Source of the DNA: Setoptus koraiensis
Lineage: Eukaryota; Arthropoda
Direction of reading: 5' to 3'
Assembly (NCBI GenBank): GCA_048013815.1
Contig: CM106585.1
Span: 17,918,001-17,982,000, forward strand
Length of the DNA: 64,000 nt
Translations under genes and position numbers: made by a program
Shown here: positions 37,900 to 46,669 of the stretch, one piece after another
How positions within the stretch are numbered: position 1 is the stretch's first letter
Layout: each line of letters opens with the position of its first letter
The notes under the pieces: model-generated
Told to the model about the DNA's origin: nothing
Seen by the model: only the letters and a program-made list of their open reading frames with translations
Databases searched by the model: none

Positions 37900-38031
37900 A
37901 GGCCTTGCGTGATTGAATCACAAGATACCTTTGTTGTAGGTTTGCCGTAAGTTTGCTGTTAAACGCTCTTGACAGTTATTGTTATTGCGGCAGACACACA
38001 ATAATAATGTCCGCCACTTCATGTTGGCTGT

Positions 38032-39281
38032 CTAGTCATAAACGATGCCCAGCGTATCAAGAACTCGCCTCTTGGCCAGATCAATGAAACTCTCTTGGCT
38101 TCCCTCGGATTCTGACCTGGCTTGCAGCTCTGCCAGGCGATAATCCTTTGAATTTGTGGCAGCTCTTGCATCACCATGATGACTGGGGCCGGTCATGACA
38201 CTGTGCGGGTCGGCAGGCAGTAAATAGCTGAATTTTTGCGTGGATCTGTGCACAAAGTCCATGGTGATTATCTGCCGGTCCGATTCGTGGGTGCACGTCT
38301 CTAGATAGATGGTTTTTGTTATAGAGGCAAAGTCACTTTCGCCCAATCCAAAGGCCCTCAGCATGTCGTAGAGTGTGAGATCGTGAGCCGGGTCATTATA
38401 ATAGTTTCTGAGCGTTTGAGCCTGAGATTGCATCTCTGCGGTGAGTCGCATGGGCAATTCGAGGAAGGCGGCCCGATCATTGACATTGGTGGACAGGAAG
38501 ACGTTCATTCTGGTGATGAGGTCGATGAATCTGCGCGGTGATGTTGCAACATATGACGGCGATATACGAGATGAGATTAGTTTCAGTTTTAGGTTAGCTG
38601 ACGCTAGGTATTTCTGGTCCGATGTTTGTGCATCGATGCCCGCACCCGATTTTTGTCCGAAATCGCACAACAATCGGGTGCGGAGGTCACTTACTTGGGC
38701 TTGTGCAGATAGTAGCCAGTGGCGAGCGTTCGGTAGTTGTAGAAGAAGTCGATCGAGGCCTCAGAGGCGGACCTGAACAGCAGGTCGTCGAGAATCAATT
38801 TGGCGTCGTACTTCATTTTGGGTCCCACTTGCTTTGAATTTTCCAAATTTTTTATCAGCGGCACAGAGGCAACGCCGTCTATCAGTGCCATGGCATTCAA
38901 ATGGGCCAACGGTGAATTGATCACCTTGTTGCCCTCCAATCCCTTGTAGATGGCATCTGGCAGGGGCAGTCTGGTTCCGTTGCAGAAGCCCATTTCGTTT
39001 GCCAGTTGGCGCGTATGGTTGAATTTAACCTTGTAGCTGGCCTTGTCCGACCAGCAAATTGGCTTTGGTATCTCTGTGTCCTCGTAGCCGCAAACTGGCT
39101 CAAAATACTTGACCAATAGATAGTAACGTTCAATGATGGGCCAGGTGACATCTTTGGCGTCCATGTAGTTTAAATCTAAATTGCGGCTTCGGCCACCAGT
39201 GGCTATTTTGGCGCATAGCGACGCGGCCGGCAACAGGGCCAGCAGCAGTAACGGGCCGATTGATTTCGACTTTGCGCGCAT
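38032..39281 (-). CDS. Secreted protein of unknown function, 361 aa, two exons
   Basis: Exons are complement 38695-39281 and 38032-38530, joined across a 164 bp intron with a GTAAGT donor (after AAGCCCAA) and a CACCGCGCAG acceptor; the phase-2 join reads HKPKFIDLITRMN. Total is 1086 bases. I chose the ATG at 39281 because it is followed at once by a signal peptide (MRAKSKSIGPLLLLALLPAA, cleavage likely after SLCA). The in-frame codons further upstream come from a minisatellite in the 5' UTR. The mature protein has four Cys (CGYE, CWSD, CNGT, ETC) and NHT, NGT N-glycosylation sites, and is mostly helical-looking with no membrane segment. I do not recognise a family. A 3' fragment lies at 37.4 kb, and the divergent gene at 41.1 kb has a faintly similar C-terminal half. 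It could be a lineage-specific secreted effector or haemolymph protein; that is inference only. Confidence 0.72.
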
Positions 39282-39318
39282 TCTTTTACGCACGTTATCC
39301 GGATTGTGATATTGTGCA

Positions 39319-39408
39319 ACACTGGACAATACTGGATAATACTGGATAATTTGGGATATTCGATGGATAATTTGGGATACTCGATGGATAATATTGGATA
39401 ATCGATGG
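39319..39408. repeat. Minisatellite in the 5' UTR/promoter of the 361-aa gene
   Basis: Repeats of ACTGGATAAT and the longer TTTGGGATATTCGATGGATAA, about nine decameric units. It lies 40-130 bases upstream of the chosen ATG. Read in frame it gives a run of Ile/Gln/His codons, which is why the longer N terminus is rejected. Confidence 0.75.
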
Positions 39409-40240
39409 GTGTTGTGTGTGCACTGCACTGATTTTCTGAAAGTTCAATTGGCAATACTGGCCTGCGATTGAGTCGCGATATTGGTCAGCTCTGTGGCGTG
39501 CACGCGAAGCGAGTGTCGTCCAAATCGCGGCGGATAAATGGCAGCTCGCAACTGTTTGTTTGGCTCTCTATGTTTTATTGCCGACTAACCCAACATGGAC
39601 ATCGACTGCGGGGTTGATGATCCCGCGCGCCGATTCGTCAAGCCGAAACACCGTCGCTGCACCATGGCCAAATTGATTTAGGCTGGGCAATTCACGCGAA
39701 TCGCCCATTGCCGATAGGCAACGAGAGTGGCAAATGTAACTGGATGCCACTAATGGCTCACCATTACACAACTGATCGTCATTTGTTGCTGTTGTTCGTC
39801 ATTATGATTCATTATATGTGTTAGTGTTGTTGTTGCTGTTGTTGTTGCTAGTGCATCTATGAGGAAATAATTACAATTATTACAAACACACAAAAGATGC
39901 ACCGATACAGTAACACGCCAAAAAACGCTATCAATAACGCTGCCGATGTGAACATTCAAACGGCCATGATAGATAATCGCTTGCCACTTGTTGAATGCAC
40001 TCGCCGCTATCACTGTCACGAGGAAGTTAAATATTGCTGATTGAAGTCATTTTTCGTTTGTTTGTAATTTATGTTCTTACTTTATGCCAGCGATGAGATT
40101 AAACACTTTCCATTATTAGACACTGGCCAAAAGGGTCGATTTGGATCAATTATGATGGCGTCGATGACCGGGCAGCCACGACACGAACAGTTAGTTAAAC
40201 AACGGTTTGTTGCAAGAGTTGGGCTAGATATGAAGTGATT
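39409..40240. other. Intergenic region between the secreted-protein gene and the 5S pair
   Basis: No gene is seen. It holds a (GTT)n-type microsatellite at about 39780-39848 and would contain the promoter of the minus-strand gene. A minus-strand frame at 39750-40019 is antisense to this microsatellite and lacks any recognisable domain. Confidence 0.5.
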
Positions 40241-40244
40241 TAGC

Positions 40245-40256
40245 AAAAAGTAAAAG
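40245..40256 (-). terminator. Pol III terminator of the - strand 5S gene
   Basis: The mirror image of the other arm's T tract: AAAAAGTAAAAG on the + strand, read as T runs by the minus-strand 5S transcript. Confidence 0.8.
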
Positions 40257-40371
40257 TGTAGGACACCCGGAGTTCCCAGGTGGTCTCCCTCCCAAGTACT
40301 AACCGGGCCTGACGTTGCTTAACTTCGCAGATCTGACGAGATGCGGTGTTTTCAACGTAGTATGGTCCTAC
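40254..40371 (-). rRNA. 5S ribosomal RNA
   Basis: Minus-strand 5S rRNA, about 118 nt, starting GTAGGACCATACTACGTTGA. It has the conserved internal RNA polymerase III control region (AAGTTAAGCAACGTCAGGCC for box A, then GGTTAGTACTTGGGAGGGAG for the intermediate element and box C) and the closing helix GTAGGAC/GTCCTAC. A T tract (T4-AC-T5 on this strand) follows and would end Pol III transcription. It appears functional and matches the other copy over its whole length. Confidence 0.95.
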
Positions 40372-40672
40372 ACGAAAGACAAGCATCACAATTGACATAC
40401 AATTACTACTAAACTGTCGCTAGCTTCTCGCCTCCATATCTCGACCATTTTTTCTGATACATTCTCATTTTCTTAATCAACTCCATTCAACATTTCCCAT
40501 CGAGTTACTTGTTTGTAATGCCCTGCGAAAATAACTGACCAACAGAATGGTCAATAATCGATGATTTATTCAGCGAATATGAATTAATTTAAAAAATGGT
40601 CGAGATATGGAGGCGAGAAGCTAGCGACAGTTTAGTAGCAATTGTATGTCAATTGTGATGCTTGTCTTTCGT

Positions 40673-40790
40673 GTAGGACCATACTACGTTGAAAACACCG
40701 CATCTCGTCAGATCTGCGAAGTTAAGCAACGTCAGGCCCGGTTAGTACTTGGGAGGGAGACCACCTGGGAACTCCGGGTGTCCTACACTT
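40673..40790 (+). rRNA. 5S ribosomal RNA (second, divergently oriented copy)
   Basis: Plus-strand 5S rRNA, with sequence equal to the minus copy over the whole gene. The two start sites face away from the central 137-base spacer, so they are transcribed divergently. Most animals keep 5S genes in head-to-tail arrays, so this head-to-head pair between protein genes is unusual. CTTTTACTTTTT follows as terminator. Confidence 0.95.
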
Positions 40791-40799
40791 TTACTTTTT
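40788..40799 (+). terminator. Pol III terminator of the + strand 5S gene
   Basis: CTTTTACTTTTT directly after the 5S closing helix: two runs of four and five T, typical of RNA polymerase III termination. Confidence 0.8.
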
Positions 40800-41116
40800 G
40801 CTAAAAATGGTAAGGGAATTTTCCCCTTCCGAGATAAAAGTAAAAATATTCTTATTATTCTATTAATAGAATTGAATGATAATATTGAATATTTATAAGA
40901 GCCATTGTTGTTCTGGGAACACAAAAAGCTGTCACATACTTTTTGCGTCTTTTAGATGTCAACAAGTGACGATATACGTACGATATGTCTCGTAGAGCTA
41001 AATTAAATTGCAAATCACTTTATCTCATTGAATTGCCAGCATCACTGACTCGAGCAAAAAACCCTGTTGAATCTGAAAAATTTCAATCGTCAAGACGAGC
41101 GCGAATGAGCTGCAAA

Positions 41117-42094
41117 ATGTCCGGCGTTTTATTATCGGCGAATAATGTCGCAATGAAGCTGTTGTGTTTGGTGGCTGTATTGCAACACTTGACCGTGCTG
41201 GCTCGCTCGGCCGATGGGCCAGACAAACTGGACGTGCCCACCGCTGAGAGTCTGGACAAATTGTACGATTTGGCCAGACTGATAAATACCACAGAAGAGA
41301 GGAATGTGGACATTTTGGACGACATGGACCAGACCAAATCCGACCTGATGTATCAATTTTTGCGTCCCTCAAAATTGGCGCACGCCGATTTCAGAGAGAG
41401 AAAGAACAAAGAAAAAGCGGAAGAATTCCGCGCCAAGGCCAAAGAATTGGCTCGTCCGAAAACGCTCGTCTCTGGCCTGTTCAATTTCGGCACCGAAAAG
41501 CACTTGGGTCTCATTGCCAAAAGCGACCCACTGCTGGAGACGCTAATGGAAAAGTACGGTTATATGCGCGCCAGGGGCGACCCGTTCGACGTTCGAATGG
41601 TCGATTGTGACATGGCAAATTATCTGTTGCTGAAAACAGACAAGATAATGTACGTGCTGGAGACAGAGGTGAAATACTTGCTAGTTGAGGACCAGGCGCG
41701 CGTTACAAAGGCCATTTTCGATCAGCTGAAGGCGTCGAAATTTCAGAGTAACTCAAATTTTTTCAACGAACAACAACTGAACGCGGCCCAAAGGGAAAAA
41801 ATTCGCATCTTTTACAGCCTATACGTAACCAGCGACGATGTGTCGGTGCAAGAGGCCATTGACCATTTCAAGGAGCCAACAGAGTATTTTGTGCATCGGC
41901 TCTTCGAGACATGCTCGGCGGTGAACAAGTTCGACCTGCTTATGGCCGAGGATAGACGAGACGCCGCAAAATGGTGCTCTGATGCTGCCCATCCAGCCAG
42001 CTTGGAAATGGGCCAACAGCCGAGCCTCGGGCCCGACTCGAAACAACGCCGAGACGTTTTGCAATTGTGTCATAATCTGTTGGCGCCGTTGTGA
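41117..42094 (+). CDS. Secreted protein of unknown function, about 325 aa, single exon
   Basis: An open frame runs from about 40985 to the TGA at 42094. I chose the ATG at 41117 because it has the best context (GCAAAATGT) and leads into a hydrophobic signal peptide (MKLLCLVAVLQHLTVLARSA). The ATGs at 41105 and 41153 are alternatives. The mature part is helical and charged, with a KE-rich stretch (RKNKEKAEEFRAKAKELARP) and four Cys (DCDM, ETCSA, KWCSD, QLCHN). I recognise no domain. The segment FVHRLFETC resembles ITKTIYLETC at a similar place in the divergent gene at 38032-39281, with a similar preceding helical pattern, so the two may be old paralogues. The likeness is weak and needs a profile search. 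A poly(A) signal lies 81 bases past the stop. Confidence 0.7.
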   Translation: MSGVLLSANNVAMKLLCLVAVLQHLTVLARSADGPDKLDVPTAESLDKLYDLARLINTTEERNVDILDDMDQTKSDLMYQFLRPSKLAHADFRERKNKEKAEEFRAKAKELARPKTLVSGLFNFGTEKHLGLIAKSDPLLETLMEKYGYMRARGDPFDVRMVDCDMANYLLLKTDKIMYVLETEVKYLLVEDQARVTKAIFDQLKASKFQSNSNFFNEQQLNAAQREKIRIFYSLYVTSDDVSVQEAIDHFKEPTEYFVHRLFETCSAVNKFDLLMAEDRRDAAKWCSDAAHPASLEMGQQPSLGPDSKQRRDVLQLCHNLLAPL

Positions 42095-42174
42095 GACACT
42101 AAATCAATGCATAACATAGATAACGGCTCGACAAACAGTGTCTAGCGAAGAAGAACAGACAGGGTTCGATTTGA

Positions 42175-42180
42175 AATAAA
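42175..42180 (+). promoter_or_regulatory. Poly(A) signal of the 325-aa secreted-protein gene
   Basis: AATAAA 81 bases after the stop codon at 42094. Confidence 0.55.
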
Positions 42181-42220
42181 GGCAGCGGCACAAATAGCGG
42201 CAGCGACACTCGTTGTTTAA

Positions 42221-42290
42221 TTGTTTCCATTGGTTTCCATTGGTTTCCATTTGTTTCCACTGGTTTCCATTTGTTTCCATTTGCCTCCAA
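42221..42290. repeat. 10-bp minisatellite, seven units
   Basis: Seven exact-length decamers of TTGTTTCCAT and TGGTTTCCAT with a degenerate last unit (TTGCCTCCAA). It lies in the 3' flank of the preceding gene. Confidence 0.9.
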
Positions 42291-43010
42291 TTGATTGATG
42301 GATGCGCACCCGCGACAGTTTGTCTTCTACGGCACATAAAACACAACAGCAGTGATTTAGAAAGTTGCACAAGCCTCCAAGTCTCTAAATAGATTGCCGT
42401 TTTCGCACTCCAGTTGATTTACAGAATCATCATTAGCATCAGTCAGGCTAATCGCGTTGTTTTCGTCAATTTAGACGTATCAATCTTCGAATATTCCAAC
42501 AGTGTTGGCGCTTGCAGGCTAATTGTTGCAGGCCAAGTTGTGAATAGTTGTTATTGCGAAACAAACAATTGTCATTGGAAGACGCTAATTGAACGGTCGA
42601 CACGAATCACTGCGCCTGTCAAACTTGACTTGTTGTTGCTGGCAACCTGCAAGCGGCTCACATACGCTCACCTGAGCAGAGATACGCCAACGCTCGAATG
42701 CTGGCAGAATCCGATTGCGTCAGTCGACGACCGAAAGAAAACTGTGTTGCTGTTCGAACAGTGTTACCAACACAGTGTTAATTTACCCAACGGCAGATTC
42801 TTCGCGACCATTGGGTGATATTTTCAAAATTCAGAAATTCCGAAATTCTCGATACGAATTCGTTTGCGTGTGACCGCTCATGATTCCACAGCGACATTTT
42901 GTGTTGAGCACTCGAATGGGAAGCATCTCCGAACGGAGCCTGTCAAAGTCGAAATGTATCAAATTGATAGAAAATCAACAAATTCTCGCCGTTGCTCGCA
43001 TTTTGTCACA
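42291..43010. other. Upstream region of the Gly/Lys-rich gene
   Basis: No convincing gene. A 134-codon open stretch at 42414-42818 has no ATG start and no internal Met, so I treat it as chance. The region probably holds the promoter and 5' UTR of the gene that starts at 43011. Confidence 0.5.
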
Positions 43011-43673
43011 ATGCCCACCAAGAAAGCCAACTCATTATTGCATCTCAGCATCAAAATTGTTCTCGTTATCTCGGCTCACAGTGCAATAACGAGCCTCTTG
43101 ACCAGTTATAATCGCCAGACAACAACAACAACAACAGCCTACAATGAAGCAAATAACATAGCAAGCCATACGCACAACAGAGATCACACGGTGGCGCAAG
43201 ATTCGCATCCGACATTGGATTTCGGCAAGCAAACAGCAACAACAACCCACAAACAACAACTTTTATCGTCTTATCTATCCTATTTGGCGCCAACAACAAT
43301 TCAATTTGCTCATGCCCACGTCATTATAACCGAAGATCACACAGGTAAAAATGTTGTGCTCACTGGCGAGGACGGCGGAGGCAAGGGCAAAGGCAAAGGA
43401 GGCGGCGGGGGCGGTGGCAAAGGCAAAGGTAAGGGCGGCGGAAACGAACGGCTCGTGGTGGCCGGCGGTAAGAACAATCTAATTATGGAGGACGCCGGAC
43501 AACGCGAGGGCGACGTAGTGATGGACGGCGGTAATATTATTATACCCAGCAGAGAAGGACACATTGTAATGACTGGCGGACCGAGCGCTGGAGGCGGCGA
43601 TCATCATCACCATCGAGGTCCGTCGCCCATGATGCTGTTCCAGTATTGGTTGCCCTATTACTACATGGGCTAA
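43011..43673 (+). CDS. Gly/Lys-rich secreted low-complexity protein, 220 aa
   Basis: The ATG at 43011 is chosen for its context (GTCACAATGC) and because a signal-anchor or signal peptide follows (LLHLSIKIVLVISAHSAITS). Upstream in-frame codons have no such feature. Then comes a Thr/Asn/His-rich segment, a line HVIITEDHTGKNVVLTGEDG, a GGGKGKGKGGGG stretch around residues 125-145, and then repeats of a short beta-like motif: VVAGGKNNLIMEDAG, VVMDGGNIIIPS, GHIVMTGG. The tail is His-rich (DHHHHRGP) and ends in an aromatic YWLPYYYMG. The pattern of hydrophobic triplets spaced by Gly suggests a structural extracellular or cuticular protein. From memory, similar Gly/Lys-rich proteins occur in acariform mites, but I cannot name a family. 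AATAAA lies at 43955. Confidence 0.72.
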   Translation: MPTKKANSLLHLSIKIVLVISAHSAITSLLTSYNRQTTTTTTAYNEANNIASHTHNRDHTVAQDSHPTLDFGKQTATTTHKQQLLSSYLSYLAPTTIQFAHAHVIITEDHTGKNVVLTGEDGGGKGKGKGGGGGGGKGKGKGGGNERLVVAGGKNNLIMEDAGQREGDVVMDGGNIIIPSREGHIVMTGGPSAGGGDHHHHRGPSPMMLFQYWLPYYYMG

Positions 43674-43954
43674 TTTGCATAAACCATTAATTAATTGTTG
43701 TAGCAATCCTGTGACTCACAGGCTGTGAGTACGTCACAATGTTGCACAGCAGCCGGCAGCGGGTATTAGTTACGTAACTCGACAGTTGTTGTAACTCATT
43801 TTTTTGCGGTTGTTTAATCAATGGTTGACACAATGCTCATGTACATAGTTATCGTCATCGTCATCATCGTATACACTGTTAATCAAGGCGCCAACTTGCC
43901 ACAGCGAAGCCGTTACATGTACATAGATGGTCAATTGTAAAAACTCCCCGACTG

Positions 43955-43960
43955 AATAAA
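43955..43960 (+). promoter_or_regulatory. Poly(A) signal of the Gly/Lys-rich gene
   Basis: AATAAA about 280 bases after the stop codon at 43673, with no closer match on this strand. Confidence 0.5.
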
Positions 43961-44219
43961 ATGTAATCAATGATACAAATTACATACGTCCAATCAATTG
44001 GAGAGATTATTTCGCAAGTTCGGCTCGAACTTTTTCCTCTGCTTTGCATCATCGTTTTTCGGGTTGATCAATCCCAGGAAAACGAATTTTCCTTTCTTTT
44101 TGTTTTGATTTTTATCCAAATAAAACGAACGGACACAATTTTCGAGCCTCGGTTCAAGTCGTAGTGAGATGGGCCTCTCATTCCGCAGGCAACTCTTTGC
44201 GACACCCGGTGGCTGAAAG

Positions 44220-44225
44220 TTTATT
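44220..44225 (-). promoter_or_regulatory. Poly(A) signal of the gustatory receptor gene
   Basis: AATAAA on the minus strand, about 85 bases beyond the receptor's stop codon at 44311. Confidence 0.5.
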
Positions 44226-44310
44226 TGCGCCGATCCTTCGGTCACTGTTGTATTTTTTCATCAGATTTCATTGGTTTGAATAGCATCCGTCTGGTCAGAT
44301 GAAGTGCTGA

Positions 44311-46669
44311 TTAGTCTGGCATCAGTTGGATTATCATGACAGAAAAGGTTATTATGATGCGGGCGAAATTGATTAAAAAGAATTTGTCTATCTGCATGAC
44401 TCCTCCCATGGATAACGATATCTTTCTAAATAGATTGTTCGACTTGAGTGTCAAAAAGTGATTCGTGCTGAACTGGGCCACCTGACGGAACATTCTCTTT
44501 ACACTTTTAAGCATTTTTCCAGACTGAGTGCTGACAGAACTAGAATATCGATAGAGTAGTAAATGGGGCCACCACAATAGTATCATGCCAGATATAATTA
44601 TGTGCGATTGTGTCTTGGTTTTTTTGCCATAGCTTAGCGAAAAATACACAACATCAATGCAGGACATGAGGAACAAGGCAGAGAATTGTATTAGCATCAT
44701 GGGGCCGAAACATTTGTCCATTTGATAATTAACATGACTGACTAGCGCATAATTGTTGGCCAAACTATTCACTTGACGCTCGAAGCAATTTTCCAATTCT
44801 ACCGCAGTCAATTCTTCAAACAATTGCTTATTTTGTTCTGCTGACCTACTGATTCTGGCACTCGATTTTTGCCAACCGTATAAATCGTCGTTGCCTCGTG
44901 TTCTCAGATGGTCAAATGGTGATCGTGGCAGCTGCCGATAATCATTGATGTCGATTCGCGTTCGCTCATTTGCATTAGAAGTGCCCAGTTGACCGTTAGA
45001 ATTGATTAGATTGATGGAGTTTGTGCCAGCATCTCCATTTAGCGATTTGTCCGCCATGACACGCCGACAGTTGGCAGAATTTCCTCTCGCGAACTCATTG
45101 AAATTCACATTGACGTTTTCAGCTTTCATGGGCTCATTGCTGGTAGCTTGCAGCAAAACGTAATCATCGTTGTCCAGCATGTCATCCAGCAGAGTATTTT
45201 GATTGTCCGATTGGTTGTCTGTATCTCCGCTAAGCTGAGACGTTCTACTTGACTTGATGTTTTGCCTATTGTATTTTCCACTAATCAGCAGAACCTGCTG
45301 CTGTAGTTTTTTGAGGCACGAAACTTGCAACGAGCAACATATGCAAATAACTGAGGCACCAATCAGACGCGTTCCGTACACGTGAACAGTATATACGTAA
45401 TTGTCGAGCGAGGCCAGAGCGATCAAAGTTGACCAGTTTGTCGTGCGATTGTTCATTGTTTTGAACGAATAATCCTCTAGCCACGACCACAAATGCTGAG
45501 CCGTCGATGAGCTCACCTCTGCCTCGGACAAGCTAAAGTGAAAACAGGTAATACATAGCGACATCACCCAAAAGAGCAAAACAATTTTTTCGTTGGCTCG
45601 AACATTTGGCGCGCTATTTTCATTCGTAGCATTCGAATTGGAGTTGAATCCGAGCAAACGAGCATCAGAAAACCAGGCTAAAGAGGGTGTTTTGTCCGAC
45701 GGGCGGCTCTTGCTGATCGATACATTGTATCGATGATTTCTGGCATCGATGGGCCGCTGTTGCTGCTGCTTGTAATATTGAAATAGATAATTATTTGTAG
45801 CTTGTATGAGCTTGATGAGTTTTGCAATTTTGAACCGATCAAAATGCCACACCAGAACAAATATCAACGAGGACAGTTTGGTGATGACCAAGCGAAACTC
45901 GATCAACAGATCAAACAAATCTTTGCTGGTGTCCCACAACAAATATCGCACAAACACCAGACAGTGGTTGAATGCCAACCAAAATGTTGCCGATATGGCA
46001 AGTGTTTTGATAGTGTTTAATACGAGGCTCAGGGCCAATAATCTCAGCCTTTGGGGTGGGCTTCGTTCGTCGTGATTCCGGCCACTCTGACTGGGATACG
46101 ATTGATCATTGTTGCCGAATTGCTGCCGCTGACCTCTATAATGGTCGAAATCTGGCACTTCCGGTTGGCCGTTGCAATGCGCCACTCTAGCGCTGGCTTT
46201 ATGTTGCTGCAAAACTCCCACACAATTTAACAGAATTGTCACAATGGAGCGCAACAAATGATGCAATGAGATTCTTGAGCCAGCGTGGTTGTACAGTTGC
46301 TGTTGCGGACTAATGCTGAACCCGAAATAGTGTATAAACATGAGATAGGTGTCCATTAGTTTGAATTGGGTTTTGTTGCCCAGGCCGGCGTCGTAGAGAT
46401 CGATGCACTGCTGCAAAATACAGTGTATGATGAATTTATTTGTGTATTAGTTTTGAGTGGAATGTTTTGAGAGAAAATCACCGCCGCCACATGTGGACCA
46501 ATGGGCTCAAAAATGAACTGGCCAGAAATAGCTGCCCGAGGCATGGAAATATTTAATAAATACTTACTGCGTAATCTATGTCCTCCTGGAGCGTGTCCTC
46601 AATGACCTGATGCCAGCCACTGGCGCTATTGTTACATTTTGGTTGGTTTCGGCGTCGCTCATTGTCCAT
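44311..46669 (-). CDS. Gustatory-receptor-like chemoreceptor, 733 aa, two exons
   Basis: Exon 1 is complement 46568-46669 (MDNERRR... to DIDYA, 34 codons) with a GTAAGT donor. Exon 2 is complement 44311-46410, after a TGTATTTTGCAG acceptor. The intron is 157 bp, phase 0. Arthropod gustatory receptors are seven-pass membrane proteins, inverted relative to GPCRs, that act as ligand-gated cation channels. Evidence here: an N-terminal YLMFIHYFGFSISP resembling the receptor start, hydrophobic segments near residues 86-101, 157-179, 204-222, 309-328, 373-395, 606-628 and 636-653, and a last segment with ARIIITFSVMIIQL, a variant of the TYhhhhhQF signature (F for Y, L for F). Typical members are about 400 residues. 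This one is longer because of a hydrophilic Asn/Asp/Ser-rich insertion at about 412-562, before the sixth segment, plus a loop at about 230-300. The gene seems intact. Ligand unknown. Confidence 0.82.

Larger units (their letters stand above)
40241..40803. repeat. Inverted repeat: 213-bp arms each carrying a 5S rRNA gene
   Basis: Left arm 40241-40453 and right arm 40591-40803 are reverse complements with about one mismatch (near 40408/40636), separated by a 137-base unique spacer. Each arm holds a whole 5S gene, its T-rich terminator and about 80 bases of 5' flank ending at the spacer (AAAAAATGGTCGAGATATGG on the right). The near identity points to recent inverted duplication, ongoing gene conversion between arms, or an assembly fold-back. 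Confidence 0.92.
43674..44310. other. Intergenic region between convergent genes
   Basis: The 3' flanks of the Gly/Lys-rich gene (plus) and the gustatory receptor gene (minus) meet here. Only the two poly(A) signals are recognised, plus a short CATCGTCATCATCG stretch near 43855. Confidence 0.6.

Noticed and set aside
38032-38691. A frameshift between the two parts of the 361-aa secreted-protein gene
   Set aside because: The apparent frame change is explained by a normal 164 bp GT-AG intron (donor at 38694, acceptor ending at 38531) that keeps the frame.
42414-42818. 134-codon + strand frame
   Set aside because: It has no ATG start, no internal Met, no recognisable domain and AT/GC codon use unlike its neighbours. 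It lies in the expected promoter/5' UTR of the gene at 43011.
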